A stretch of DNA of 64,000 bases from Crocinitomicaceae bacterium (GCA_021325675.1 JAJTCM010000007.1:1-64000), one strand, 5' to 3'. Numbered from the stretch's first letter, positions 9,215 to 17,413 are shown. Program-made: numbers and translations. Notes: a model not told the origin generated them from the letters alone.

Positions 9215-9246
9215 AGCCCGGCAATACCGGGCTTATTTTTTTTAAA
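9215..9246 (+). terminator. Rho-independent terminator after the CHRD gene
   Basis: Perfect 7-bp stem AGCCCGG (9215-9221) / CCGGGCT (9227-9233) with a 5-base loop, followed by a T-rich tract to about 9246. It closes the CHRD transcript. The A-poor left side makes it one-directional. Confidence 0.85.
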
Positions 9247-9259
9247 TTTTCTGGCTCCA

Positions 9260-10426
9260 TCATTCAATTAACGCTTGCTTCAAATCCCTCCAGATATCGT
9301 CCACATGCTCGAGACCGATTGACAGGCGAACCAAACCATCCGAGATTCCGACGGCGGCCCGTTCTTCGGCTTGCAGCTTCGAATGTGTTGTTGAGGCAGG
9401 GTGTGTGGCAATGCTTTTCACATCGCCGAGGTTCGGGGTTAAAGAGAATAAACGCAATTTATTGAGGAACTTCCGGCCGGATTCCAAACCGCCTTTCACT
9501 TCAAAAGTGATAATCGCCCCGCCGCCGGACATTTGTTTTTTGGCGGTTTTATAATGCGGATGGCTCGCCAGGAAAGGATAGCGCACGTTCAAAACTGCCG
9601 AATGTTTTTCGAGCTTTTTGGCAATTTTCAAGGCGTTTTCCGTCATGCGTTCCACACGCAGGTGAAGTGTTTCAAGTGATTTGGAAACGATCCAGGCGTT
9701 GAACGGACTCAAAGCCGGGCCACTGTGACGGGCAAAACCTTCAATTTTGGAAATGATTTCCCGGTTGGAAAGGATGAGGCCACCAAGCGTTCTACCTTGT
9801 CCATCCATGAATTTGGTGGTAGAATGAATCGAAATATGCGCACCCAGTTTCAAAGGCTGCTGCAAAACCGGAGTGGCAAAACAGTTATCTACTGCAAAGA
9901 GAATCCCGGCTTTTTTACAGATTTTCCCCACTTTTTCAAGATCGATTATCTCCAAAGCCGGGTTCGAAGGCGATTCCAGGTAGAGGATCTTCGTAGTTGG
10001 GGTGATCGCTTTTTCGTAACCGGTATAATCCAAAGCGTCAACGTAAGTCGTTGTGATCCCCCATTTCGGGAAAACTTCAGTAAACAAACGGTGCGTCGAC
10101 CCGAAAACCGAGCGGCTCGAAACAATGTGATCGCCCGATTGCAGCAGAGCCGCAAAAGTTGTAAAAACCGCCGCCATACCCGAAGCTGTAGCCCAGCCCG
10201 TTTCCGAGCCTTCCAGCAAAGCGGCCTTGTCGATCAGTTCCTGCACATTCGGGTTCGAATAGCGCGAATAAATATTCCCGTCCTGCTCGTCGGCAAAAAC
10301 GGCCGCCATTTCCTCCGCAGAATCAAAGGTAAAGCTGCTCGTCAGGAAGAGCGGGTTCGAATGTTCTTTTTGCGCGGTCCGCTCAATTTGCGTGCGGATG
10401 GCGAGTGTTTCGTTGTGTTGTTTCAT
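9260..10426 (-). CDS. metZ: O-succinyl/O-acetylhomoserine sulfhydrylase (PLP-dependent, trans-sulfuration family)
   Basis: 388 residues of the Cys/Met metabolism PLP family. The Schiff-base lysine sits in HSTTKFMDGQGR and the phosphate-binding region in ATASGMAAVF. The FMDGQGRTLGG segment resembles MetZ O-succinylhomoserine sulfhydrylases more than cystathionine beta-lyases. It would combine activated homoserine with sulfide to give homocysteine. It is the last gene of a run (metX, hom, OsmC-like, metZ) on the same strand, 60 bases after the OsmC-like gene, so it is probably also under the SAM riboswitch. Acyl donor specificity (acetyl or succinyl) cannot be decided by eye. Confidence 0.88.
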   Translation of the reverse strand: MKQHNETLAIRTQIERTAQKEHSNPLFLTSSFTFDSAEEMAAVFADEQDGNIYSRYSNPNVQELIDKAALLEGSETGWATASGMAAVFTTFAALLQSGDHIVSSRSVFGSTHRLFTEVFPKWGITTTYVDALDYTGYEKAITPTTKILYLESPSNPALEIIDLEKVGKICKKAGILFAVDNCFATPVLQQPLKLGAHISIHSTTKFMDGQGRTLGGLILSNREIISKIEGFARHSGPALSPFNAWIVSKSLETLHLRVERMTENALKIAKKLEKHSAVLNVRYPFLASHPHYKTAKKQMSGGGAIITFEVKGGLESGRKFLNKLRLFSLTPNLGDVKSIATHPASTTHSKLQAEERAAVGISDGLVRLSIGLEHVDDIWRDLKQALIE

Positions 10427-10486
10427 AATATTCCTTCTAAAATCCTTCCCTTTGGTCCCCGTTGACTTCGTCGGATGCTGTGCAAC

Positions 10487-10897
10487 TCAAAGAGAGGAAA
10501 CTTGATATGTTACCTTAATGTCGCTGGACAAACTCGCCGCCACGGAGCAATATTTCTCCACGCTCAGCTGTATGGCTTTTTCAATTTGTTCCTGCGGATC
10601 CTTTTCCCCGGTTTCGAATTGCAAATGGATACTTTCAAAAGAAGCGGGTACGGTGTCGCGGCGTTTGGCTGTGACTTTCACTTCAAAATGTTCCGGAATA
10701 ATCCGTTTTTTTTGCAGGATCAATAATACATCGATACTTGCGCAAGCCGCTAAAGACGAAGCCAGCAGTTCCATCGGGCGCATTCCCAGACCTTCACCGC
10801 CAATTGCCGGGCTGGCGTCAATCAAAACCTTTTTTCCGTCTTTGTTTTCCGCTGCGAAAGCCAGTTTATCATTCAGGCGCTTTAATTTGATTTCCAT
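10487..10897 (-). CDS. OsmC/Ohr-family protein inside the methionine operon
   Basis: 136 residues from the ATG at 10895-10897. OsmC-like fold with the conserved helix SSLAACASIDVLLILQKK carrying one redox-type cysteine. The second conserved cysteine lies in SVEKYCSVAASL. OsmC proteins reduce organic hydroperoxides through these cysteines. The gene lies two bases beyond the hom stop, so translation is probably coupled. A thiol-dependent peroxidase inside a sulfur-amino-acid operon fits sulfur metabolism, but that link is inference. Confidence 0.82.
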   Translation of the reverse strand: MEIKLKRLNDKLAFAAENKDGKKVLIDASPAIGGEGLGMRPMELLASSLAACASIDVLLILQKKRIIPEHFEVKVTAKRRDTVPASFESIHLQFETGEKDPQEQIEKAIQLSVEKYCSVAASLSSDIKVTYQVSSL

Positions 10898-10899
10898 AA

Positions 10900-12150
10900 T
10901 CAACTATTGAACACTTGTAAAAAGAGGTTTTCTTCTTTTTTAACGCCAAATTCTTCTTCGCCTAAAAAAGCATCGGGTAAAATGGCAAAAAATAAATCTT
11001 TCAAAGCATTGAAATTAAACTGGCGAAGCTCGCTGAATTTCACCCAACCCGTCTGGAAATTGTAGCCCTTGCTCTGGAAAACTTCATCAATGCTGTAAAA
11101 CGGAATTTCCTGGATAGCTTCAATGAATTCAGATCCAATGTAAATTTTCAGGAAAAAATCTTCTGTAAATTCCAGGTTGTCGTTTGACCCGGCCGATTTT
11201 TTGTACTCGTAAGCATAATCATACTGCAAAGCCGAGATATCGGACAAAACCGCCGAAGCAGTCGGATAAGCGCCTGCTCCTTTGCCTAAAAACAACTGTT
11301 TGTCAGAAAAAAGAGCTTCTACCGAAACCGCGTTAAACTCATTATCAATATTATAGCTTGTGTTTTTGGAATCGATGAAATGCGGCGCCACAAAACCGTA
11401 CAATTCATTCCCGTTTTTCTGTGCACGGGCAAATAATTTGATGCGCAGCCCTTTTTCTGTCGCATAACGTACGTCTTGCTCCTTGATGTTCCGGATCCCG
11501 TAGTTGAACAATTGCTCCGGCTTCAGGTTGAGCCCGAATGCATGTTTGATCAGCAAAACCAATTTGAATTTCGGGTCAAAACCTTCCACATCGAGCGTAG
11601 GGTCAGACTCCGCAAAGCCCAATTCCTGCGCTTCCGCCAGGGCCGTATCGTAATCTTTGCCATAATTTGTTTGCGTCAGGATGTAATTGGTTGTTCCGTT
11701 CACAATCCCGCTAATCCCTGAAAGCGAATCGTTGTTGTAATATTCTTCCAAATTACGGATGATCGGGATACTTCCGCCCACCGAGGCTTCGTAAAGCAGG
11801 GAAACCTTATTGTCTTTTGCCAGCTGCACCAATTCTTCGAGGTTTTCAGCCAGCATTTTTTTGTTCGCTGTCACCACATGTTTTCCACGTTTCAAGGCTT
11901 CCGAAACAATCAGGTAAGCCGCATTCGCATCGTCGATCAGCTCCACCACCACATTGATTTGCGGGTCGAGCAAAATATCCGATTTATCGTAGGAAAAATT
12001 TTCCTTCCCGATTTTCCGTTCCTTATTCGGGTTTTTCACCACGATCCGCTTGATTTCCGCATCCAGCAGCCCCGATTGGTTCAACACTTCGTAGAGTCCG
12101 TTACCCACGCAGCCGAAGCCAAATAATCCAATTGTCAGTTTATTTCTCAT
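10900..12150 (-). CDS. hom: Homoserine dehydrogenase
   Basis: 416 residues. N-terminal Rossmann nucleotide-binding motif IGLFGFGCVGNGLYE, then the catalytic domain with GIVNGTTNYIL and DPTLDVEGFDPKFKL. It reduces aspartate semialdehyde to homoserine, the shared precursor of methionine and threonine. There is no fused aspartokinase. The C-terminal part (after about 320) looks divergent and does not show a clear ACT domain. The start overlaps the metX stop by four bases (ATGA), so the two are translationally coupled. Placement under a SAM riboswitch suggests this copy is dedicated to methionine supply. Confidence 0.92.
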   Translation of the reverse strand: MRNKLTIGLFGFGCVGNGLYEVLNQSGLLDAEIKRIVVKNPNKERKIGKENFSYDKSDILLDPQINVVVELIDDANAAYLIVSEALKRGKHVVTANKKMLAENLEELVQLAKDNKVSLLYEASVGGSIPIIRNLEEYYNNDSLSGISGIVNGTTNYILTQTNYGKDYDTALAEAQELGFAESDPTLDVEGFDPKFKLVLLIKHAFGLNLKPEQLFNYGIRNIKEQDVRYATEKGLRIKLFARAQKNGNELYGFVAPHFIDSKNTSYNIDNEFNAVSVEALFSDKQLFLGKGAGAYPTASAVLSDISALQYDYAYEYKKSAGSNDNLEFTEDFFLKIYIGSEFIEAIQEIPFYSIDEVFQSKGYNFQTGWVKFSELRQFNFNALKDLFFAILPDAFLGEEEFGVKKEENLFLQVFNS

Positions 12151-13175
12151 CTTGTTTTTATTTTAGAATTTAAAAATTGATCGATTAACATTTCAAGTAG
12201 TTCCGTTTCCACCAAAAAGCCGTCATGGCCGAAGATGGAATCGATGATTTCGAGCCGCGCTTTAGGAATTGTTGCCGCCAGGAACTGCTGTTCAATGACG
12301 GGAAAAAGCAAGTCGCTCGTGATCCCGATAACCAATGTTTCAGCCCGGATTTCCTGCAAAGCTTTTTCCACCGAAATGCGGTTGCGGCCAACGTGATGCG
12401 CGTCCATCGCTTTCGAAAGGAACCAATAAGAATAGGCATTGAAGCGGCGCACGAGTTTTTCGCCCTGGTACTGCTGATAAGATGCCGCGCGGTAAACATC
12501 CGTCTTGTGGAAATCATGCTCACGCTGGGTTTTGAGGTAGCCGTCATACGAGCGGTAGCTCAGCATAGCGATACTGCGGGCGGCTTTCAAACCTTGCTCA
12601 CCACCATTTTCAACGCACTTCGAAAAAGTAGGATCAGCCTGCAAAGCCATGCGCTGCGCTTCGTTGAAAGCAATCCCGAAAGGAGAATGATATGCATTTG
12701 TAGCAATGAGCACGAGCTGGTGCAGTTTTTCTTTGAGAATGATGGCAAATTCCTGCGCCTGCTGTCCGCCGAGCGACGAGCCGATCAGTAAATCAATGTT
12801 GGTCAGGCCTAATTCGCGCCGTAAGAGTTCGTGGGCGTTTGCCATATCTCGCGGTGTCACCTGTGGAAAGTCCAGGAAATAAGCTTCGCCCGGGATTTTT
12901 TCGCTCAGCGGGCCGCTTGTTCCGTAGCACGAAGCCAGGATATTGGCGCACACCACAAAATATTCGTCTTTGTCGAAATACTGGCCCGAGCCGAAAAGCC
13001 CGTTCCACCAGTCGCTCACGTCTGAATTGGCCGTCAGCGCATGACAAACCCAAACCACCTGTGAGGCTGTTTCCCGCTTACCAAACGTGTGGTAAACGAT
13101 GTTTAACTGTTCAATTTTCTGTCCCGATTCCAAAGCAAAAGCCCCGGAATGGACATACGTATGTCTCTGTTTCAT
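12147..13175 (-). CDS. metX: Homoserine O-acyltransferase (MetX family)
   Basis: 342 residues, alpha/beta-hydrolase fold. The oxyanion region is VCHALTANSDVSDWWNG and the nucleophile serine is in IGSSLGGQQAQE. The catalytic Asp/His are expected near TSDLLFPV and the C-terminal FGHDGFLVE. It acylates homoserine, activating it for MetZ. I start at the ATG of MKQRHTYVHSG (13173-13175); the longer reading to 13226 adds residues with no family match. It is the first gene after the SAM riboswitch, with a leader of about 280 bases. MetX members may use acetyl- or succinyl-CoA; this is not resolved here. Confidence 0.92.
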   Translation of the reverse strand: MKQRHTYVHSGAFALESGQKIEQLNIVYHTFGKRETASQVVWVCHALTANSDVSDWWNGLFGSGQYFDKDEYFVVCANILASCYGTSGPLSEKIPGEAYFLDFPQVTPRDMANAHELLRRELGLTNIDLLIGSSLGGQQAQEFAIILKEKLHQLVLIATNAYHSPFGIAFNEAQRMALQADPTFSKCVENGGEQGLKAARSIAMLSYRSYDGYLKTQREHDFHKTDVYRAASYQQYQGEKLVRRFNAYSYWFLSKAMDAHHVGRNRISVEKALQEIRAETLVIGITSDLLFPVIEQQFLAATIPKARLEIIDSIFGHDGFLVETELLEMLIDQFLNSKIKTR

Positions 13176-13319
13176 ATACTTGTAATTTTGAGTTGAATGC
13201 AAAAAATTACAGGCACATACAGGCAAAGCAAAAGCCTTGACCGGATGACGCGGTACGAATACGTAAATTGGTTAAATAAATGTGTTGTTCCATTATTTCT
13301 CAATTTATATTCTCCTTAA

Positions 13320-13427
13320 GAACCTTTCCCAAGGATCTGGAATTGGCACCGGTTTTCCAATCCGTCAGCTGACGGACTTATAGTTGGTTGCCAGAGGGTC
13401 ATCGAGCCAGTCTCTAACCTCTTCTGT
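13320..13427 (-). promoter_or_regulatory. SAM-I class riboswitch upstream of the methionine operon
   Basis: Read on the minus strand, the region holds the S-box signature: GAGACTGGCTCGATGA, then CCTCTGGCAACC, a variable hairpin (GTCCGTCAGCTGACGGA), and GGTGCCAATTCCAGATCC. The closing helix P1 pairs AAGAG near 13420 with TTCTT near 13318. It should sense S-adenosylmethionine and shut off metX-hom-osmC-metZ when SAM is plentiful. No strong T-tract terminator follows; the leader runs about 140 bases to the metX ATG, so control could be translational. The family call rests on the conserved core and the downstream genes. Confidence 0.92.
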
Positions 13428-13465
13428 ATAAATCAATTTCCACGGACTGTGGACGTTTGATGCGG

Positions 13466-13496
13466 CAAAGATAGGGTGAAAAATCGATTTTGCAAA
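13466..13496 (-). promoter_or_regulatory. Promoter of the SAM-riboswitch methionine operon
   Basis: On the minus strand: -33 TTTG (13493-13496), 19-base spacer, -7 TATCTTTG (13466-13473). Transcription should begin near 13460, upstream of a small TCCAC/GTGGA hairpin (13439-13453) and the riboswitch. Confidence 0.75.
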
Positions 13497-13597
13497 TTAT
13501 TTTTAAAAATTGATGACCGCACAGCAGCGACGAAGTCAATATTGAACCATTATAAGGCTGATAAGATATGGTTCAAACAACTTCTACATAAATTCAC

Positions 13598-13605
13598 TAT
13601 TTTTG
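13598..13605 (+). promoter_or_regulatory. -7 box of ispH, almost abutting the GTG start
   Basis: TATTTTTG matches the Bacteroidota TAnnTTTG -7 element. Its last base is only five positions before the GTG at 13610, so the predicted transcription start falls at or next to the start codon. No clear -33 TTTG is seen at the expected distance. Confidence 0.45.
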
Positions 13606-13609
13606 TACC

Positions 13610-14809
13610 GTGAAACAATTCGATATCCCGGAGTTTTACCGCTCCCCCATCATCAGCAAAGTCAAGGCGCAGCGCAAGGCTGAAGATCCCCGTAAAAAGG
13701 ATTTTACACCTACGCGCTTGTCTTTGGGGAAAATCGAGTTCCTGATTGCGCGCCATTTTGGTTTTTGCTACGGCGTTGAAAATGCGATCGAAATTGCCTA
13801 CAAAGCCATCCGCGAAAATCCGGGCAAAAAAATCTACCTGCTCAGCCAGATGATCCACAACCCGGGCGTTAATGAAGATCTGCAGTCTTACGGTTTGGAT
13901 TTCATCCAGGATACGCACGGAAAACAGCTGATTCCATGGGAAAACATCAAAGCGGAAGATGTTGTGATTATCCCGGCTTTCGGTACAACCCTCGAAACGG
14001 AAAAAATCCTGCGTGATCTCGGCGTGAATGTCGAAAGCTACAACACCACTTGCCCTTTCGTTGAAAAAGTATGGAACCGCTCCGAAAAACTGGGCACAGA
14101 ACAGCATACAATCATCATTCACGGGAAACACGACCACGAAGAAACGCGGGCTACGTTTTCACACAGCCGCCAGAACGCGCCTTCCCTCGTAATCAAAAAC
14201 ATGCAGGAAGCCGAAATTCTCTGCGATTTTATTCTCGGAAAACGACCGGAAGCAGAATTCTACGAGTTTTTTAAAGGAAAATATTCCCCGGGCTTTGATT
14301 TCCGGAAAGACTTTGATAAAATCGGGGTTGTGAACCAAACAACAATGCTCGCTTCCGAAACGCAGGAAATCACCGAAACAATTTATAAAGCCATGGAACA
14401 GCGTTATGGCGCTGAGAACATCAAAGATCACATGGCCGATACGCGTGATACGCTATGCTACGCAACGAATGATAACCAAAGCGCGACTTACGGCCTGATG
14501 GAATCGGATGCCGACCTGGCTTTCGTGATTGGCGGTTACAACAGCTCAAACACCAGCCATTTGGTGGAACTGCTCGAAACAAAATTCCCGACCTATTTTA
14601 TCAAATCCGCGGAAGAAATCATAAATAAGGAGCAGCTGTTCAGCTTCAATATCCACACGAAAGAGCTGGAGCACAAACAGAATATTTTCCCGGAAAAAGA
14701 AATTGTGAAAATTGCTGTTACTTCAGGCGCTTCCTGCCCGGATGCGGTCGTGGACCAGGTGTTACAGAAAATTGCTTCGCTTTACGGCCTGGACTTCGAT
14801 TTGCAATAA
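13610..14809 (+). CDS. ispH: 4-hydroxy-3-methylbut-2-enyl diphosphate reductase, long form
   Basis: Last enzyme of the MEP isoprenoid pathway; an iron-sulfur protein that makes IPP and DMAPP. The three cluster cysteines are in GFCYGVENA, YNTTCPFV and GASCPDAV. At 399 residues it is longer than the roughly 315-residue E. coli type. It has an N-terminal extension and an insertion (about 200-235), resembling the cyanobacterial/plant-type IspH. The only plausible start is the GTG at 13610: an in-frame stop lies at 13589-13591 and no ATG follows for about 80 codons. It is divergent from the methionine operon. Confidence 0.93.
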   Translation: MKQFDIPEFYRSPIISKVKAQRKAEDPRKKDFTPTRLSLGKIEFLIARHFGFCYGVENAIEIAYKAIRENPGKKIYLLSQMIHNPGVNEDLQSYGLDFIQDTHGKQLIPWENIKAEDVVIIPAFGTTLETEKILRDLGVNVESYNTTCPFVEKVWNRSEKLGTEQHTIIIHGKHDHEETRATFSHSRQNAPSLVIKNMQEAEILCDFILGKRPEAEFYEFFKGKYSPGFDFRKDFDKIGVVNQTTMLASETQEITETIYKAMEQRYGAENIKDHMADTRDTLCYATNDNQSATYGLMESDADLAFVIGGYNSSNTSHLVELLETKFPTYFIKSAEEIINKEQLFSFNIHTKELEHKQNIFPEKEIVKIAVTSGASCPDAVVDQVLQKIASLYGLDFDLQ

Positions 14810-14810
14810 A

Positions 14811-14937
14811 TTCCCGCGGATACACGCTGATTTTTTCGCAGATCAGGCAGAATAATTTACTCAACTTCTTTTTTTTGTTCCCCTATCAGAATGTTAGCTT
14901 TGCGTTCTTTGCAAGTCTTTGCTAACTTTGCGTTCCA
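14811..14937. repeat. Intergenic repeat-like sequence after ispH
   Basis: Two motifs common in non-coding DNA of this window. First, a CGCTGATTTTTTCGCAGAT block (14833-14851) resembling 45447-45497. Second, tandem CTTTGCGTTC units (14899-14908 and 14927-14936) framed by a GTTAGC/GCTAAC inverted repeat (14893-14926). No gene is visible here. The DNA resembles the CTTTGCG-rich stretches at 33.8-34.0 and 59.8-59.9 kb. Confidence 0.45.
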
Positions 14938-15001
14938 AAATACCCGATGCACCTATGTGCTTATAATAAAATATTGCTACCTTTAGAACGTTAAAAGAAC
15001 C

Positions 15002-16708
15002 ATGGAGCACTTTATCAATATTCTGATTGTTGACGACAACCCTACCAACCAGCGTGGTTTAAAAGAAATCCTGAACGGGGGTGGAAATAACGTTTTGCTT
15101 GCTGACTCGACTGAAGAAGCCTTGCACAGCCTGAACCAAAAAGAAATCGGGATCCTGATCGTAAATATCGACAAACGGGAATTCGGCGGTATTGAGCTGC
15201 TCACAGAAATCAAAAACAAGGAACAATTCCGGAATGTTTATAAAGTCGTTCTCACGGAACAATCAAGCACGTCGACGCATATTGTACGCGGCCTCAACGA
15301 AGGGGCGATTGATTTCCTGACGATGCCTTTCAGCCCCAACCTGGTGAAGGCCAAAATTGAGATTTACAAATCCTTATATTACAAAGACGGGCGGATCCGC
15401 CAGCTTCTGACGAACATTTTCCCGGAAAAGGTACTCGAAGACCTCAACACCAGCGGAAAATTTTCCCCGAAACGAATCGAAAACGGGGTTGTTTTATTCA
15501 CCGACTTCGTGAACTTCTCCAACAAGGCGAAAGCCATCAACCCGATGAAGCTGCTCAAAAAGCTGGAATCGTATTTCACCAAATTCGATGAGATCACGAA
15601 CCGTTACCGCCTGGAGAAAATCAAAACCATCGGGGATTCCTATATGGCGATCGCCGGGGTGACCGAAACGCTGGAGCACCCTGAAATCCGGGCTTGCCTG
15701 GCAGCGCTCGAAATGCGTGATTTCATGCACAACGAACGCGACGTGGCCAAAGCCCTGCGCAAGGACTTTTGGGAAATCCGCATCGGGATCCACGCCGGGC
15801 CGCTGGTAGCCGGTGTGATAGGTACTAAAAAATTCAGCTTCGACGTTTGGGGCGATACGGTGAACATAGCTGCCCGCGCCGAGCAGTCTGCCGAAAATGA
15901 CTCTATACTCATTACGAAATCAGTTTCTAAAATGGTCGAGGATTATTTCGATATTTCAAACCCGAAAGAAGTTGAGATCAAAAAACGCGGCGGTATGATC
16001 GAAATGTTCAAGCTCGACCGCCTGAAATTGCCTTACTGTCTTTACGGTGAAGGAAAAATTGCCAACGCCGATCTCCTGCGTAAATGCGAATTACCAAGCA
16101 GCGATTTCGATCACATGCAGAAAGATATTCTTAACCGGCTCAAATCCATGCTGCCTGAAGAGCTCGCTTACCATGATATCAACCACACCTGTAATGTTGA
16201 AAAGGCTGCGCTCCGTTTTGCCAAGCTCGAAGGCCTTTCTTCTTACGAAATGATGCTGCTGCGCACGGCGGTTTATTATCATGATGCCGGTTTCCTGGTT
16301 CAATATGACGATAATGAGGATTTTGCCATCAAAATGGCGCAAAGCCTGCTACCATATTACGGTTACAGTGAAGACGAGATCGAAGTGATTACCGGGATTA
16401 TCAATGCCACCAAAAGCCACAATGAACCGGAAAATATCCTGCAAAAGATCATGTGCGACGCTGATCACGATTACCTCGGACGTGCAGACTATTACCACGT
16501 AGCCAAAAAACTGCGCGAGGAAATGGAAAATTACGATGTAATGATGTCCGACATCGAGTGGGTGGAATTTCAGCTTAATTTCCTGGAAAACAAGCACGAA
16601 TATTATACGGAAACAGCCAAAAATATTCGCCAGGGCGGCAAAAAAGCCCGGATCAACGAATTAGGCAAGCTGCGTGCTGAGCTCCTGAAAAACGCTGCGA
16701 TCAAATAG
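15002..16708 (+). CDS. Pseudo-receiver / class III adenylate cyclase / HD-domain protein
   Basis: 568 residues in three parts. Residues 1-125 are a receiver fold: the acidic pair D11-D12 is present, but the phospho-acceptor position is N55 (LIVNID) and the conserved lysine is M108 (LTMPF), so phosphorylation is unlikely. Residues about 160-340 are a class III nucleotide cyclase with metal ligands D168 and D212, substrate-specifying K208 (EKIKTIGD) and D281 (FDVWGD), and transition-state N288 and R292. The K/D pair predicts ATP as substrate and cAMP as product. Residues about 385-500 resemble an HD phosphohydrolase (H395, H427-D428, distal aspartates near 486-489). The protein may therefore both make and hydrolyse a nucleotide. 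It is soluble, with no signal peptide. A weak -7 box TACCTTTA lies near 14978. Confidence 0.85.
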   Translation: MEHFINILIVDDNPTNQRGLKEILNGGGNNVLLADSTEEALHSLNQKEIGILIVNIDKREFGGIELLTEIKNKEQFRNVYKVVLTEQSSTSTHIVRGLNEGAIDFLTMPFSPNLVKAKIEIYKSLYYKDGRIRQLLTNIFPEKVLEDLNTSGKFSPKRIENGVVLFTDFVNFSNKAKAINPMKLLKKLESYFTKFDEITNRYRLEKIKTIGDSYMAIAGVTETLEHPEIRACLAALEMRDFMHNERDVAKALRKDFWEIRIGIHAGPLVAGVIGTKKFSFDVWGDTVNIAARAEQSAENDSILITKSVSKMVEDYFDISNPKEVEIKKRGGMIEMFKLDRLKLPYCLYGEGKIANADLLRKCELPSSDFDHMQKDILNRLKSMLPEELAYHDINHTCNVEKAALRFAKLEGLSSYEMMLLRTAVYYHDAGFLVQYDDNEDFAIKMAQSLLPYYGYSEDEIEVITGIINATKSHNEPENILQKIMCDADHDYLGRADYYHVAKKLREEMENYDVMMSDIEWVEFQLNFLENKHEYYTETAKNIRQGGKKARINELGKLRAELLKNAAIK

Positions 16709-16716
16709 AATCGCAG

Positions 16717-17391
16717 TCACAAGCTGATACAGGCCTTCAGAAAAGTATAAACCAAGGGATGCGGGATTTCCCGCGTGGAGGAGATTTGCGGACAAAAACC
16801 GCAGGCAATAAAGAAAGGATGGGTCTTCAGGCTGATAATTTCCGGCTCTTCAAACTGGTTATAGCCTTCAATATCGACTTCACTCTCTGTCAGGTAAGAA
16901 ATCAGCTGCGGGTACATGCTGTAGCGCGAGCTGGTCAATTCCACATTGCTGTGGTTTTCATAGATTTTAATCAGTTCCCTGGAATGCGGAAGGATTTCCA
17001 TGCGCTCAAAGACTTCACCGTCCACCAGGTTTTCTGAAATGAGCTTTTCTCCCTGTGAATTCAGGTTGTTGCGCTGAATAATAACCTCGATTAAAGCCTT
17101 GTAACCTTCACCTGTAATAAAGGTTGGGATATTTTGGCGGGAAACCAGGTCTACCATTCCCGTGAGCAGGAAAGGACTTTTAAAAGGGCCGGGACTGATC
17201 CAGATTCCGTCAAAATCCAAAAACTGGTTTGATTTGAACTGACAGGCTTCGGAAAGCTTGATCCAATAATAACTGATTTCGATTTCCAGGAAATGACTCG
17301 CGTGGTCCAGGGCTAAATTTGTCGCATGATGAGTGTTGTAAGTAAAGTTGTAATCTCCGATGATGGCTATTTTTAAACTAGTCTTACTCAT
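16717..17391 (-). CDS. CTP-synthase-like glutamine amidotransferase homologue lacking catalytic residues
   Basis: 224 residues resembling the glutaminase domain of CTP synthase. The oxyanion-side strand FDGIWISPGPF and the C-terminal HPFFIACGFCPQ ... PHPLVYTFLKA line up with CTP synthase DGILVPGGFG and HPFFVGVQFHPEF. The nucleophile elbow, normally G-x-C-x-G, reads TGEG (93-96) with no cysteine. The histidine/glutamate of the triad are replaced by C200 and Q202. Amide hydrolysis should be lost, so a binding or regulatory role is more likely. It lies 8 bases from the convergent cyclase/HD gene and 22 bases after a lipoprotein gene on its own strand. Confidence 0.7.
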   Translation of the reverse strand: MSKTSLKIAIIGDYNFTYNTHHATNLALDHASHFLEIEISYYWIKLSEACQFKSNQFLDFDGIWISPGPFKSPFLLTGMVDLVSRQNIPTFITGEGYKALIEVIIQRNNLNSQGEKLISENLVDGEVFERMEILPHSRELIKIYENHSNVELTSSRYSMYPQLISYLTESEVDIEGYNQFEEPEIISLKTHPFFIACGFCPQISSTREIPHPLVYTFLKACISL

Positions 17392-17413
17392 TCAGCAGCT
17401 TTAAATTTAACGT

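Noticed and set aside
9260-10426. Cystathionine beta-lyase instead of a sulfhydrylase
   Set aside because: The HSTTKFMDGQGR segment and the setting next to metX under a SAM riboswitch fit direct sulfhydrylation better.
9725-10465. 246-codon plus-strand frame opposite metZ
   Set aside because: Shadow of the PLP enzyme; arginine/phenylalanine-rich, no domain or promoter.
13439-13453. TCCAC/GTGGA hairpin as an independent operator
   Set aside because: Only five pairs and just downstream of the predicted transcription start; it is more simply part of the riboswitch leader.
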